Position numbers and translations under genes: made by a program
Part shown: positions 1 to 12,259 of the stretch, piece by piece
Numbering within the stretch: the stretch's first letter is position 1
How the letters are laid out: the number at the start of each line of letters is the position of its first letter
Source: Plazaster borealis
Taxonomy: Eukaryota; Echinodermata; Asteroidea; Forcipulatida; Labidiasteridae
Assembly (NCBI GenBank): GCA_021014325.1
Contig: CM037461.1
Span: 5,919,501-5,983,500, forward strand
Length of the DNA: 64,000 nt
Direction of reading: 5' to 3'
Notes under the pieces: model-generated
Seen by the model: only the letters and a program-made list of their open reading frames with translations
What the model was told of the DNA's origin: nothing
The model's database searches: none

Positions 1-1465
1 ATTAAATTTCAACACCCGGTTTAAACCATAAGTCGAGGTCAAATGAGGTCACAATGTGTATCGCAAGTTAAGTCCTTGGAGCCCTTTCGGATGACGCATA
101 CATGATAACAATCCAAAGTGTGGTTCAGGAGTTATGATTTTTTTCAAATACCAAATTTCATCTTCCGGTTTGAACCGGAAGTAAAGGTCAAATAGGGTCA
201 CATTGTGTGCATCGTTTCTTAAGTTGTTACATCCTTTCGCAATGATGCATAGATTGTAAAAATCCATTTTGTGGTTCAGGAATTATGAATTTTGAAACAT
301 TAATTTTCAACTTCCGCTTTGAACCGAAAGTCAAGGTCAAACGGGGTCACAATTAGTGTACCGTATGTTAGGTTTTATAAAGACCTTTCAGATGATGTAT
401 TGATTGTACAAATCCAATGTGTGGTTCAGGAGTTACGAATTTTTCAAGTATTAGATGGATTATCTTTATGCCGGGGTGCGCAATATACAAGGTAACAGCG
501 ATGCTAAATGTATTCCTACATGTAGTTGATGTAAACTCAACTACACGTACAATGTATATGTATCTGTACACGTGTTGTTACACTATCTCGCGTTATCAAG
601 TGGGTCAACACAGACGTGCGCTTTAATGCCGGTGGTTATAAGACAAGATGTAAATGTCAAAATGTTGTTATTTCTGTGCAAAAGTTTGAGCAGGCTCAAC
701 GTTCTACAACTTGATGAAAAATTATGCTGAAGTGATAAGTAGTTTTTGAGATACGAATTTTGTGAAATTTTCAACTTCCGGTTTGAACCGGACGTCAAGG
801 TAAAATGGGGTCATACTTTGTGTAGCGTTTGTTGAACTCTTGATGACCTATCCGATGATGTATAGATTGTAAAAATCCAATATGTGGTTCAAGAGTTATG
901 ATTTGTTTTCAAATATTAAACTTTGATTCATTGTAATTCAATATCTGATGACGTCATCATGACATCATCAAGTTTGTGTCGTCTTGATATTTAGGTTCAA
1001 ATGTCTGATGAGTTTCAATGTAAAATTCAATTTCAATCTTGAGTTATGCTGCAAATAAGCCCGAAAATGATGTTTTTCAAGAAAAAAAAACAAAGGCAAA
1101 CTTTGACCTAGGAGCATGACCGGGAAAAAAAAGTCATACGATTTTGACGTTAACTTTTGAAATGTTGCCCCAGTCTTGTTCTATCACATGCCCAAATATG
1201 AACATCATTGCTTTCATAGTCAATGAGATACAGCAAATACCAAATGGTCATTTTTCAACATTAAAAACCTTGTAATTTGACACCTGATGACGTCAGCATG
1301 ACGTCATCAATTTTGTGCCGTCCTCATATTGAGGTTCAATTGTCTGATGAGTTTCAATGTTTAGTTCAGTTTCAATCTTGAGTTATGCTGTAGAGAAGAG
1401 TTCCAGGGAAGAAGAAGAAGAAGAAGAAGATGGAGAAGAAGAAAAAAAACAGAACAAAAACAAAG
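1..1465. repeat. Hairpin-bounded repeat body, truncated by window start
   Basis: Non-coding repeat block matching 54,7xx-56,190 and 62,0xx-63,400. It contains successive ~149-bp sub-units, each with a TTCCGG...CCGGAA inverted repeat followed by AAGGTCAAA and GGGGTCAC (near 14, 163 and 312). Farther right are TGACGTCA palindromes (near 950 and 1,288) and a purine-rich GAAGAAGAAG tract just before the hairpin cluster at 1,466. Short ORFs here are not supported as genes. The left end lies outside the window. Confidence 0.8.
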
Positions 1466-1616
1466 AGGTGTTCGTGCTCATATTGCACGAACACCTAAAA
1501 CACAAAGAGGTGTTCGCACGAACACCTAATAAAAAAAAACGAACAAAAACAAAGAGTTGTTCGGGCTTAATGCCCGAACACCTAACTAGACTTATAGAGT
1601 TTGTAAAAACAAACTC
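1466..1616. repeat. Hairpin cluster: three right-end hairpins plus one left-end hairpin
   Basis: Hairpin 1 (1,466-1,496) pairs AGGTGTTCGTGC with GCACGAACACCT around a 7-base loop. Hairpin 2 (1,508-1,527) pairs AGGTGTTCG with CGAACACCT. Hairpin 3 (1,559-1,579) pairs GTTCGGGC with GCCCGAAC. Immediately after CCTAACTAGAC comes a different hairpin (1,597-1,616), GAGTTTGT/ACAAACTC, followed by AAGGTGTTCGG, which opens the next block. Stem sequences differ but pairing is kept. Confidence 0.85.
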
Positions 1617-2603
1617 AAGGTGTTCGGCTATCGTTGGGGTCAGTGTTTTATTAATGGGTGAACTATTCCTTTGAACCGATGAAGAGATAATAGTGATAAT
1701 AGCTTTGGAAATGTCAAAGAAAGTAAAATGTAAGTCTTTAACGTTTATACCTAGTTCACACGGGAAACAAGAGCTTAAGTTACTACTTAAGACTGAGTTG
1801 AGCTCTACATGGAACGTGTATTATTTAAACAACTTTCACGTTTTTCAGGGCTTAGGAACCCATGGTTTAATTGCACAAGGTGTGCAATTTTGTTTGACTT
1901 TATTTCGTTGTTCACAAAGAATGTTATTGAAGTATTCAAAAGGATCTAAAAGTTGGATTCTCGTAAAAACTGCTGTTGATAAGAGTCAAACTAATGTTGA
2001 TCTCTTGGCGATTGCATTATCTCAGTTATCAAAAGTCATACAATCAACAAAAACAGGCCAGCAAAATACACTCTTTTAGTCGCTATTTACCGCCATTTAT
2101 TGGACTACCGTGGAACGAGTCGGCATTTGTTGCGGAGCCAATATTTGTTGAATGATCACTAATTTGATATAGCGCCATCATGGATGTGACAGGGACTTTA
2201 CGTTTCAGGTTAAATATTGGTTATACACAGTCTTCTTGGACTTCGAACCTTTGGAACAATGGAGTGGAACAGCCGGCTGCGTGCGAATTATTACTAATGG
2301 AATGTTTAACTTATATTTTGAACCGGAATTTGTCTTGACCTATCATATGCCCAAATATGAATATCATAGCTGTAATATTCAGCGACATACAGGCATTCGC
2401 ATATGGTCACTTTCTTTACCTTAAATGGCTTGTAATTTGACACCCGACGACGTAATCGTGACGTCACAACTTACTCAGCTTCTGCTAGTTATGTTCTAAC
2501 TGCACATGAAGTTTCAAGTTGATCAAATAATTGCAAGTATGCGTTTGCTTGCGGACAAAGCCCACTGAGAAGTAAAACAAAGAAGAAGAAGAAACTAGAG
2601 ATT
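1617..2603. repeat. Repeat block opening with AAGGTGTTCGG
   Basis: Begins AAGGTGTTCGG then TTGGGGTCAGTG, and is homologous at its start to the blocks at 2,628 and 9,236. It ends with a TTGCGGACAAA-type segment and a GAAGAAGAAG purine tract before the hairpin at 2,604. No coding feature is supported. Confidence 0.7.
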
Positions 2604-2627
2604 TAGTGTTTGTTTAAACAAACACTA
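2604..2627. repeat. Left-end hairpin (perfect 24-bp palindrome)
   Basis: A perfect 24-bp palindrome with half TAGTGTTTGTTT, preceded by ACTAGAG and followed by GGTGTTCGG. It has the same position and flanks as the hairpins at 1,597, 9,212, 51,439, 54,497, 59,273 and 61,712. Confidence 0.85.
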
Positions 2628-2799
2628 GGTGTTCGGATTTCATTGGGGTCAGTGTTGTGTCAATGTGTGAAATATTTTATTGAGTCGATGAAAAAATTGC
2701 TGATAGCTTTTAAAATTTCAAAGTGTAAGTCAATTACGTGTATACATTTAGTTTACACGGGAAATAAATGCTAACGTTCCTACTTAAGACTGCATTGAG

Positions 2800-5640
2800 C
2801 TCTAGAACGTGTATTAATTGAATATCTGTGACAATTTTCATGTAAATATTCATAAACTGTACTGTATACAAGACTTTTACTGACAATTCAAAAAAGGGCC
2901 TCTTAATGTATATTTGTTTTACTTCCGGTTGGACAGGAAGCCAGGTCAAATCATGTCATTATCAATTATACAGAACTTTCATACATAAAACATTCACAAC
3001 AAATGCAAAGCTTAAAATCATAGTAGATATATTTCTCAAGATATGAACACGTTTGGAAATTGTCAAAGACCAGTGTTCTCACTTGGTATATCCCAACATT
3101 ATGCATAAAAAATACAAGCCTGTGAAAATTTGGGCTCAATTGGTCACCGAAGTTGCAAGAAAATGCTGAAAGAAAAAACACCCTTGTTGTACAAATTTGT
3201 GTGCTTTCAGATAGGAATAAAAACTTCTTCCAAGAAGTTTTTATTATTTTAGTGAGAAATTACCTCAGTCTCAAAAGCTACGTTGCTTCAGAGGGAGTCG
3301 TTTCCTACAATGTTTTATACTATCAAAAGCTCCAGTTGCTTGTTACCAAGTAAGTTTTAACGCTAATATTATTTGTTTTAAGTCATTACCAAACGTGCAC
3401 GATACCTTTAATGTGACTTCATAATTATATGACGATTGATGACGTCATTTGAACAGGATCTTAAATTTTGGATGTTACAAATCCCGGCTTGAATACATGC
3501 AAGGTTAAAACGTATTGTCAGCAAAATAGTACATTATTTAATGTATTTAAAAGGGCAGAGGGTCAATATTGTCCTTTCATAGAGAGCAACATTATTTTTT
3601 CGAATTCCCTTTAATTTTGGTTGCATATCTTTAAACGAGCCTTTGAATTACTCACAAGTACAACTATCTTGTATGCCACTCACTGAAGTTTATTTCTTTT
3701 TTAATGGATATTGATTCTTTATTGATTAATAAATCCGACTATGCAAATCATGTTGACATTATTAAGTTACAATTCTTAGAAGTTTTAACAGGTTTTCATA
3801 TACTGTGATTTGGCTTCTCATTATGTATCGGTGCATGATACTTTGATTGTTCAATACCTATGCACTGATGATGATGTCGTTAAATAAAGTCGAGAATGGT
3901 ATGAGCTATATTGGTTGCATTTTTTAAAATAGCTTGCTTGTTTTTTACACAGTAGTCTTCATACAGAACGGTTTGTTAAATTTTTAACATTGAAAGAAAA
4001 GACACTTGTTTTTAATAATTATGCAAGAAAAGGCAAGTCATGAAGACGGCAAGTTTAAGCCTCTCGTGAATTTTAACTAATAATGAGTTAATAACTATTT
4101 CTACATGTATGGTGCATCATACACTCAACAAGGAATTAGGGAATGGAACACAACAACGAGTACGAAATCTTTCACTGGAGACCATTCGGGTACTGGATGT
4201 GTTGTATATTCTGAAAAAGATAAAATCAATTATAAACAAAGTATGACTCAAAGCAGATTAAGTCAAGCTGAAACTGCTCAAATCAATAAAATTCAAGACT
4301 TAATACAACATTTCATGATTATATAATAATAATAATTGATTGAATTTTTATTGCGCTCTCTCCAGGACCAACCTGTTCGAGTGCGCATAACAATACAACA
4401 TATCAGAGTAAGGAAATTACGCAATAATTTTTTTTGTGGAAGGTCCACATCCTGTTTTTGATGTGAACACTTTATAAATGAAACCTTATTAGGGGAAACT
4501 TCATCGAAGGGTTTTCAAATAATTATTTCATAATACAAAGTTGACGGAAAATATTCATCAGTCTGACCATTTTCTGACTATAGTGACACAGCCAACAATC
4601 ATACCAATCCCCCATTGCCCCATTCTATCTCTTCGACGTTCATACTCAACGTTCCTTATATTTAAAAACATTTCACCAACGTCAACACTTGATGATACAG
4701 GATAAACTTCATAACGTAATTGTGCATTAAATAAAAGAATCATTTTGAAAAGCAATGATGTTCACACAAAAACTTACCGTTTTAGTCCCGTGTAGCAACA
4801 ATAAACACATGCCGTGAGGAGGGTCTGAAACACCCTTCACGATCCGATGACACGTCCTTCCTTTTCTCTGTGTGTGATCAAAACATAACCAATGTCTGTC
4901 TTTTTCTGCTTGCATTTTCTCACATAATTAAAAGCCATAGGAATCACTGAAGCAGGTGGTCATCTCAGTGAAACTTCGTCTTCAATTCCATATTGATCAT
5001 AAAGCCATGAGAAGGGCGAATAGGGGAACAATTAGGCGCCGAATCTGAGCGGAATTCATGATAATGCTAGTACGCAGTACTAGTAGTAAGTACGCCATTG
5101 ATAAGATTGCACTACGTTGTAAGTACGATGACCTTTGGCGTCGTGTCAAAACATGAATGGAAAATCACGCCAGGCGCACATGGCACTGATTGTAAAAAAC
5201 AAGCGTCTTGACTGGCTAGCTACCCACCGTTGACAGTCGCGAGGGGGTATGCCATGCTGCGTTAGGCAATGGATTAAGATTAAAGGCCAATTTCTCTAAT
5301 AGATCTATGAAAATTTGTTCCAATGTACAAAACAATAAGTATTCATTACCCTTTGTTTTCAAGAAATAACAACGAATTTATCGTTCGTAGTTTACGAGTT
5401 CTGCATGGTTGTTAAACCAAAAACTCAAAATTTGATTAAATTAATTACATTACCCAATAATTCATTGGGTGACGTCATTATGTTGTCGAAATTTCTGTTT
5501 TATCTAATCATGAGGTGTAATACTGTTGCCAAGTTTCAGTTATCAAAAGTTATTCAAATCACCAAAACAGGTCAGCAAAATCGGTCGTTTAGTTGATATT
5601 TACCACCAAACCAACAGAAGCCTTGGCTATCAAGAACTTT
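2800..5640. repeat. Large direct duplication, copy 1
   Basis: Collinear with 6,720-9,130. Shared landmarks are the TACTTCCGGTTGGACAGGAAG segment (2,921 and 6,850), the segment starting GACCATTTTCTGAC (4,563 and 8,118), a segment beginning CCAATGT (near 4,890 and 8,450), and the region around 5,405 and 8,980. The offset drifts from ~3.9 kb to ~3.56 kb through indels. No gene recognised. Confidence 0.75.
3055..3400. repeat. Dispersed repeat with internal palindrome AAAACTTCTT...
   Basis: A repeat containing a near-palindrome of AAAACTTCTT and AAGAAGTTTT around 3,221-3,242, flanked by a segment reading GTGAGAAATTACCTC. An inverted copy lies at 36,130-36,490 and a partial inverted copy at 53,210-53,390. 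It probably represents an inserted non-autonomous element within copy 1 of the large duplication, because the second copy (around 6,960-7,030) lacks it. Confidence 0.65.
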
Positions 5641-6719
5641 CTGCACTCAGCTTTTCATTGGACTACCGTCGAACGTCGCATATTTCCGAGTCTGTTTCAC
5701 TTATCACAGAGCCAATAATGTTCACAGAGCGCAGTAAACAAACGACCATTAACTTGGTATAGCGCTACCATGGATATGACATCGACTGTACATTTCACAC
5801 AACATGTGGGCCAGCTAGCTACAGTCTTCTTGGACTTTGAACCGTTAAGGTCAATGGCCCTTTTGTACCACACGCTGGCTGCGTGGTCAACAGTAAGGGA
5901 ACCGGGAAAGCGCCCATACCTTATGCGTGTATGAGATAGCCAGTGTGTGGTACGAACAAAAAGTGTATGTAACGTGTAGGCCTATATATTATTGTGCGTT
6001 ATCATAAAATGTGGCAACAGACACGTGCACTTTGACGTCCAGTTTTGACCCGATGCAAAGGTTAAAAAGTTATCATCTCTGTGCAAAAGTTTGAGCAGGA
6101 TCACTCATCTATAACGTGATGCAAAATTTATGTTGAACTATTGCGTAGTTTTTGAGATCAGAATTTGTGAAATTGTTCAACTTCCGGTTTGAACCGGAAG
6201 TCAAGGTCAAATGGGGTCACTTTGTGTTTAGCGCTTGTTTATTTTTTATCGAACTGTCCGATGATATGTAGATTGTCAAAATCCACCATGTGGTTCAGAA
6301 GTTATGATTTCTTAAAAATATTTAACTTTGATTCGTTGTCATTCAATACCTGATGACGTCATCATGACATCATTAGGTTTGTGTCGTCTTGATACTAAGG
6401 TTCAATTGTCTGATGAGTTTCAAAGTTCAATTCAATTTCAATCTTGAGTTATGTTATAGAAAAGCCCGAAAATGATGTTTTTCAAGAAAAAAAAAACAAA
6501 GGCAAACTTTGACCTCGGGTAACGACCGGGAAGAGAAGGTCACACGATTTTGACGTTAACTTTTTAAATGTAGCCCTAGTCTTGAACTATCTGATGCCCA
6601 ACTATGAACATCATAGCTTTCAAATTCAATGCGATACAGCTAATACCAAATGGTCCTTTTTTCAACTTTAAAAACCTCGGGTTATCGATAAAAATTAATC
6701 GATAAAAATTAAGGCTAAC
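5641..6719. repeat. Repeat junction with an internal fragment of the palindrome-rich body
   Basis: 6,170-6,690 is homologous to 770-1,270. It carries a clear CTTCCGGTTTGAACCGGAAG at 6,181-6,200 followed by TCAAGGTCAA and GGGGTCAC, and TGATGACGTCATCATGAC near 6,351. No coding feature. Confidence 0.65.
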
Positions 6720-9130
6720 GTTCCTACTTAAGAGCTCTAGAACGTGTATTAATTGAACATCTGTGACAATTTTCATGTAAATATTCATAAACTGCACTGA
6801 TAGTTAGTATACAAGACTTTTATTGACAGCCTCTTAATATATATTTCTTTTACTTCCGGTTGGACAGGAAGCCAGGTCAAATCATGTCATTATCAATTAT
6901 ACAGAACTTTCATACATACAACATGCACAAAAAATGCAAAGCTTAAAATCATAATAGATTTTTTATTTTTTTATTTTTTTATTTCGAAATAATAAACTTT
7001 AGATAGATCAAGTTAAACTGCACCTTTAAGGTGACTTCATAATTATATGACAATTGATGACGTCATTTGAACAGGATCTCAAATTTTGGACGTTACAAAT
7101 CCCGGATTGAAGACATGCAAGGTTTTAGCATTAATCACGCATTTTTGCCGTAAATATAAATCTGCCGTAAATATACAACTATTAATATCATGTATTCCAT
7201 TCAATAAAGTTTATTTATTTTTTGATGGTTATCGATTCTTTGTTGATTAAAAAAAACCACACTAAATGCCATTCATGTTTATGTTATTAGGTTACAATTC
7301 AGAAAAGTTTTTAACAGGGTTTCAAATCCAGTGAGGTGGATACTCGGTTCAGGAAACATTGATTGTTCAATACAAAAACACTGATGATGATGTCGCTAAA
7401 ATAAGTCAAGCAAGGTGCGATTTGGAAGTTGTATTTTATAAAAAGCTTGCTTGATTTTTAGATACTGATTTTCCTACAGAACAATTTGTTAATTTTTAGA
7501 CTATTGAAAAAGTCATTTGTTTTTAAGTCATAATGCAAAACGAAGGCAAATCATGAGGACGTCAAATCTAAGTCTATCGTGAATTTTGACTTAGGCCTAT
7601 AACATGACTAATTTCGACTAATAACATAATGATTTAAGTTCTATTTCTACCTGTATGGTGCATCATACAGGAAATAAGGAATGCAGCAGAAGTGGAAAAT
7701 ATGTCACTGGATCCAAGACCATTCTGGTGAATGTGCTGTATGCTGAAGAAGAAAAAAACAATATTAAAAATGAGCAAAGTTATGACTCAATGAAAGTTAA
7801 GTCAAGCTGAAACTGTTAAAATAAACAACAATCAAGACTTAAAACGTTTCATAATTATACAATAATATTAATAATTTATTGAATTTAAATTGCGCTCTTT
7901 TCAGGACCAGCCTGTTCAAAGGGGTGGGGGTCAAAACTATATAACAAAATTCAAATTGAGGAAATTGCACAAGAACAAGTTAGTGGAAGGTGCCCATATT
8001 GTTTTTGAAGTGAATAACTTATAAACAAAACCTACTTAACACAAGCTTAAAAAAGTTTTTTGGGGGATAATTATGCACGTCATAATACAAAGTTGCGGAA
8101 AAAACGTTCATCAATCGGACCATTTTCTGACTTTAGTGACACAGCCAGCAATCATACCAATCCCCCATTGCCCAATTATACCTCTTCGACGATCATACTA
8201 AACGTTCCTTAGTTTTAAAAACATCACCAACGCCACCACTTGATGATTAAGGATAAACCTTATAACATAATTGTGCATTAATACTCATTTTGAAAAGCAA
8301 TGATTTTCACACAAAGCTTACTGTTTTATCACCGTGTAGCACCGATATAGCATCTACAACCTTTGCCGTAGACGCCGTCCGAAACACCCTTCATGAGCTG
8401 ATGATGTCAGGTGTCTGGTCTCGGTGTTTGATCAAAACATAACCAATGTTTGTCTTTTTCTGCTTGCATTTTCTCACATAATTAAAAGCCATAGGAATCA
8501 CTGAAGCAGGTGGTCATCTCAGTGAAACTTCGTCTTTAATTCCATATTGATCATAAAACCATTAGAAGGGCGAATAGGGGAACAATTAGACGCTGAATAT
8601 GAGGAGAATTCAGATCTATAATGTTAGTACGCCATTGAAGATTGCACTACGTTGTAAGTACGATGACCTTTGGCGTGTCAAAACATGAATGGAAAATCAC
8701 GCCAGGCGCACATGGCACCGATTGTAAACAACTACGGTTGCACCACGTTGGTCTGTAACAAGCGCCTTGACTGGCTAGCTACCCACCGTTGCCAGTCGCG
8801 CCGGGGTAAGCCATGCTGCGTTAGGCAATGGATTTAAGATTTGAACATTATTAAAGGCCAATTTCTTTTAGAAATCTATGAAAAACTTAATTTGTTCCAA
8901 TGTATAAAACGATAAGTATTCAATACCCTTTGTTTTCAGGAAATAACAACGAATTTATCGTTCTAAGTTTGCGAGTTCTGGTTGTTAAACCAAAACCTCA
9001 AAATTTGATTAAATTAATTACATTTAATTACCCAATAAATCATTGGGTGACGTCATTATATTGTCGAAATTTCTGTTTCATCTATTCATCAGGTGCAATA
9101 TTGTTGCCAAGTTGCATGACCGTGCGAGTT
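6720..9130. repeat. Large direct duplication, copy 2
   Basis: Second copy of the block at 2,800-5,640, with many small indels and substitutions. It lacks the ~350-bp repeat found at 3,055-3,400. ORFs at 8,900-9,290 are short and lie in repeated sequence. Confidence 0.75.
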
Positions 9131-9211
9131 TGGGAAAGATGTCAAAGTCTGCGGACAACGATGCGTGTATTTTTGAGGTGGGCGAACAAACTCAAAAATC
9201 CACTAGAGATT

Positions 9212-9235
9212 TAGTGTTTGTTGAAACAAACACTA
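9212..9235. repeat. Left-end hairpin
   Basis: 11-bp stem TAGTGTTTGTT/AACAAACACTA around a 2-base loop, preceded by ACTAGAG and followed by GGTGTTCGG. It is a near copy of 2,604-2,627. Confidence 0.85.
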
Positions 9236-10860
9236 GGTGTTCGGATTTCATTGGGGTCAGTGTTGTGTCAATGTGTGAAATATTTTATTGAGTCGATGAA
9301 AAAATTGCTGATAGCTTTTGAAATGTCAATGTGTAAATCAATTACGTGTATACATTTAGTTTACACGGGAAATAAATGCTAACGTTCCTACCTAAGACTG
9401 CATTGAGCTCTAGAACGTGTATTTATTGAACATTCTGTTTCAAGGTTCATGTAAATATTCATAAACTGTACTGTATACAAGACTTTTACTGACAATTCAA
9501 AAAAGAGCCTCTTAATATATATTTATTTTACTTCCGGTTCGACAGGAAGCCAGGTCAAATCATGTCATTATCAATTATACAGAACTTAAACACGTAAAAA
9601 CATTCACAAAAAATGCAAAGCTTAAAATCATAATAGATATATTTCTCAAGATATGATTTTTCGAAATAATAAACTTTAAATAGATCAAGTTTAACTGCAC
9701 CTTTAAGGTGACTTCATAATTATATGACAATTGATGACGTCACTTAAACAGGATCTTAAATTTTGGATGTTACAAATCCCGGCTTGAACACATGCAAGGT
9801 TATAGCTTTAATCGCGCATTTTTGCCGTAAACATACATCTATGAAAAGTGCACCTTTAAGCCGACTCACGTAAAGCTTGATGACGTCATCGTAATGCGAC
9901 ATTAAATTCTAGATGTAACATATCCCAACTTGAATACATGCAAGGTTTCAGCTCGATTGCACATTTTTTCTGCATTTATCAATCTTGTATTTCTGCATCT
10001 TGTATTTCACGCGATCCACGGCGATATTAAATTTCGATGACGTCAATCTTCTACAAAGCTCACAGAGCAAGTTGTAGAGCCGACCGTCAACATTCCACTT
10101 TGCTCCAATGACCTATTCTTCGGGTTTTACTCTAAACATATGGGGTGAAAACCTGGGCCTATTACTTGCACACATTAAATGTGTTAACAACTGCGCATGA
10201 CAGACTGTTCTATATGTGTGCATAACTAATTAGATCACGTTACTCGCATGTATGCAACATGTGATAACACCCGGAACGATCTCAACACTATAGCGCGTTG
10301 TATGTGTTTTCAGTGGAATTCTTTTCACACGCAATTTCATTTAAGAGTCATTCGATACCGGATTTCAACCGGAAGTTAAGGTCAAATAGGTAACATGTTT
10401 GTGGAAAAGTTTGAGAGGACTTAAGGACATACAACCTGATGTTAAAATTGTGAGTAAGGTGTTTGTGAAATGTATGAATATTTCTTAAAGTATGAATTGT
10501 GAACTTTTCAACTTCCGGTTTAAACACGAAGCTGAGGTCCAATGGGGTCACACTCTGTGTGGCGTTTGCTACATTTTGCCAGACCTATCCGATGATTTAT
10601 AGATTGTTTAAATAGCTTCTAAAATTCTTGAGTTATGATTTTTTGAAATAATCAACTTTGATTTATATTTTTTTTCAAAAACTGATGATGTCACCATGAC
10701 GTAACAACTTTTAGAATCATCTACAAGTTATGGTCTACCTACATGTAAAGTTTCAAGTTAATATAAATTTTGCAACTATGCGTTTGCTTGCGGACAAACG
10801 AGATTCCGAAAAATAATAAAAACTTTTTTAAAAAAAATTTAAAAAACGAACAAAAACAAT
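9236..10860. repeat. Hairpin-bounded non-coding body (~1.65 kb)
   Basis: Runs from GGTGTTCGG to the first CGAACACCT at 10,887. Inside are a TTCCGGTTCGACAGGAAG-type segment (9,533), TGATGACGTCA copies (9,735 and 9,880), and at the right end a TTGCGGACAAACGA segment followed by A-rich sequence. No gene. Confidence 0.65.
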
Positions 10861-11198
10861 AGGTATTCGGCTATTGCCCGAACACCTAAAAAAACAAAAA
10901 AACGAACAAAAACAATAGGTGTTCGGCTGTTGCCCGAACACCTAAAAAAACGAACAAAAACAAAGAGTTGTTCGGGCTTAATGCCCGAACACCTAAAAAC
11001 CGAACAAAAACAAAGAGTTGTTCGGGCTTAATGCCCGAACACCTAAAAACCGAACAAAAACAAAGAGTTGTTCGGGCTTAATGCCCGAACACCTAAAAAA
11101 ACGAACAATAACAAAGAGTTGTTCGGGCGGAAGGCCCGAACACCTAAACAAAACAAAAAGAACAAAAACAAAGAGTTGTTCAGGCTTAATGCCCGAAC
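10861..11198. repeat. Tandem array of seven hairpins (~50-56 bp period)
   Basis: Seven units at 10,861-10,887, 10,917-10,943, 10,970-10,990, 11,020-11,040, 11,070-11,090, 11,121-11,141 and 11,178-11,198. Units 3-5 repeat at exactly 50 bp. Each has a spacer CGAACAAAAACAAAGAG, a stem such as GTTCGGGC/GCCCGAAC and the end ACACCTAA. Loops vary (TTAAT, GGAAG, TGTT). The spacer is conserved and the stem variable in part, which is unlike CRISPR. Confidence 0.9.
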
Positions 11199-11204
11199 AC
11201 CTAA

Positions 11205-11395
11205 TTATCCCTAGAAAATTTATTTCATTCCCTCAAAAAAACTATTACGTCCCCTCGAAATAATATTTATAGGAAAGAAAATGATTTAGAGGGAACAAAA
11301 TAGCATTTGGAGGTAACACAATGATTTCGAGGGAACGTAATAATGTTTCTAGGGGACGAAATAACATTTCGAGGGAACGGAATAATATTAATTGT
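11205..11395. repeat. Minisatellite of ~21-bp units (TTTCGAGGGAACG)
   Basis: Degenerate units of the form ATTTCGAGGGAACGNAATAA repeat on the plus strand from about 11,260. The left flank (11,222-11,262) carries the same motif inverted (TTACGTCCCCTCGAAAT), so the array is a foldback. Confidence 0.75.
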
Positions 11396-11459
11396 TTTTT
11401 ACCGTTTTAGTTTATGTACACATCTATATATTTTTGCCTGTCCCTTTAGGGCTCCGTAC

Positions 11460-11755
11460 ATAAAGACTCCAACATAAATGTGTTTTGGTTTTTGTGCAAA
11501 TAATTAAAGTGCTGAAAGGTTAACCAGCCACATTGCATAATAGGTTAATGTAAGCTGACCCAATTGCTAATAATTGGTTTGGAATTTTGCTATCCGGGAG
11601 GGTAGCAGGAGTCAAGAAACAAGGGAAAACATTAGAAGATACTGACAAGTTGGGAAAAGGCATTTGTGGCTTTGCCACTCACGTGTGGTCTCTGGTTCCA
11701 GTTGCTTTTCGGCTACACTGCTGCCTAAACAACGAAAACCTCGACGAAAGGCTAA
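11460..11755. mobile_element. Partial Mutator-like MITE (right half)
   Basis: Homologous to the right half of the foldback element at 19,704-20,159, with the central TTTTGCTATCCGGGAGGGTAGCA hairpin region and the right terminal arm ending in CGACGAAAGGCTAA. The left arm is missing. The same sequence continues into the CUB exon copy, so the MITE was carried along in the segmental duplication. Confidence 0.7.
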
Positions 11756-11835
11756 TGCGTATCTAGATTTCATCGCTATGAAAAATGTAGTTTTCTAGAC
11801 ATACAATGATGTTCATTTATATTATTTAGTCTTAC

Positions 11836-12204
11836 CAACTGTGTCATATGTAGATGCAACGACGACCAAATTTCTAAGGAATGACCAATCTCGTATACGT
11901 TGTACTACGATTGTTAGTCTGCTTTCAATGGAGAACAGAATAATTGGAATAGCTGTGCCTGAACTCGAATTCTTTTCAAGGAGTGGAATTCCGTTTGCTA
12001 TGTCAAGCCCATTAATCACCCTCATAACATAGTCAGATCCGATAAACTCCAAAATGTTTAACTTTATTCCCGTTCCGTTTGGTTTCCTCAACGTCCAGAT
12101 GCAGCCAGAGCCAGCTGTTATTGGCAAGTAGTGAGTCTGGTAACCTGTGGTTATATTGAAAACTTCACTTCGACTCAACGAAACGTCGGCCTTACCGCAG
12201 ATGT
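11836..12204 (-). CDS. CUB-domain exon (copy 2), CUB/LDLa gene
   Basis: Internal exon of 369 bp with an acceptor at TAATACAG and a donor G|GTAAGA, phase 1 at both ends. The 123 encoded residues begin DICGKADVSLSR and show a CUB fold pattern: an early CG, a second Cys in GSGCIWTL about 30 residues on, alternating hydrophobic strands and LTIVVQ near the end. Only the first CUB disulfide pair is present. CUB domains act in extracellular protein or ligand binding. It is a near copy of the exon at 20,240-20,608, with flanking intron duplicated too. It lies in the same phase as the LDLa exons upstream on the minus strand, so the copies can be spliced together without shifting frame. Further 3' exons would lie past the window start or in the repeat-rich region. 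Confidence 0.8.
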
Positions 12205-12259
12205 CTGTATTATTAAAAGAAGAAGAAAAAAAAATATATATATATATATACATATATTT

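Noticed and set aside
1000..1030. CTGATGAG as a hammerhead core
   Set aside because: The motif recurs in the palindrome-rich bodies but is not followed by a stem II and GAAA in the right order.
10861..11198. CRISPR array
   Set aside because: Repeats and spacers are both conserved, there are no unique spacers, and the setting is a eukaryotic repeat domain. The units are hairpin-bearing tandem repeats.
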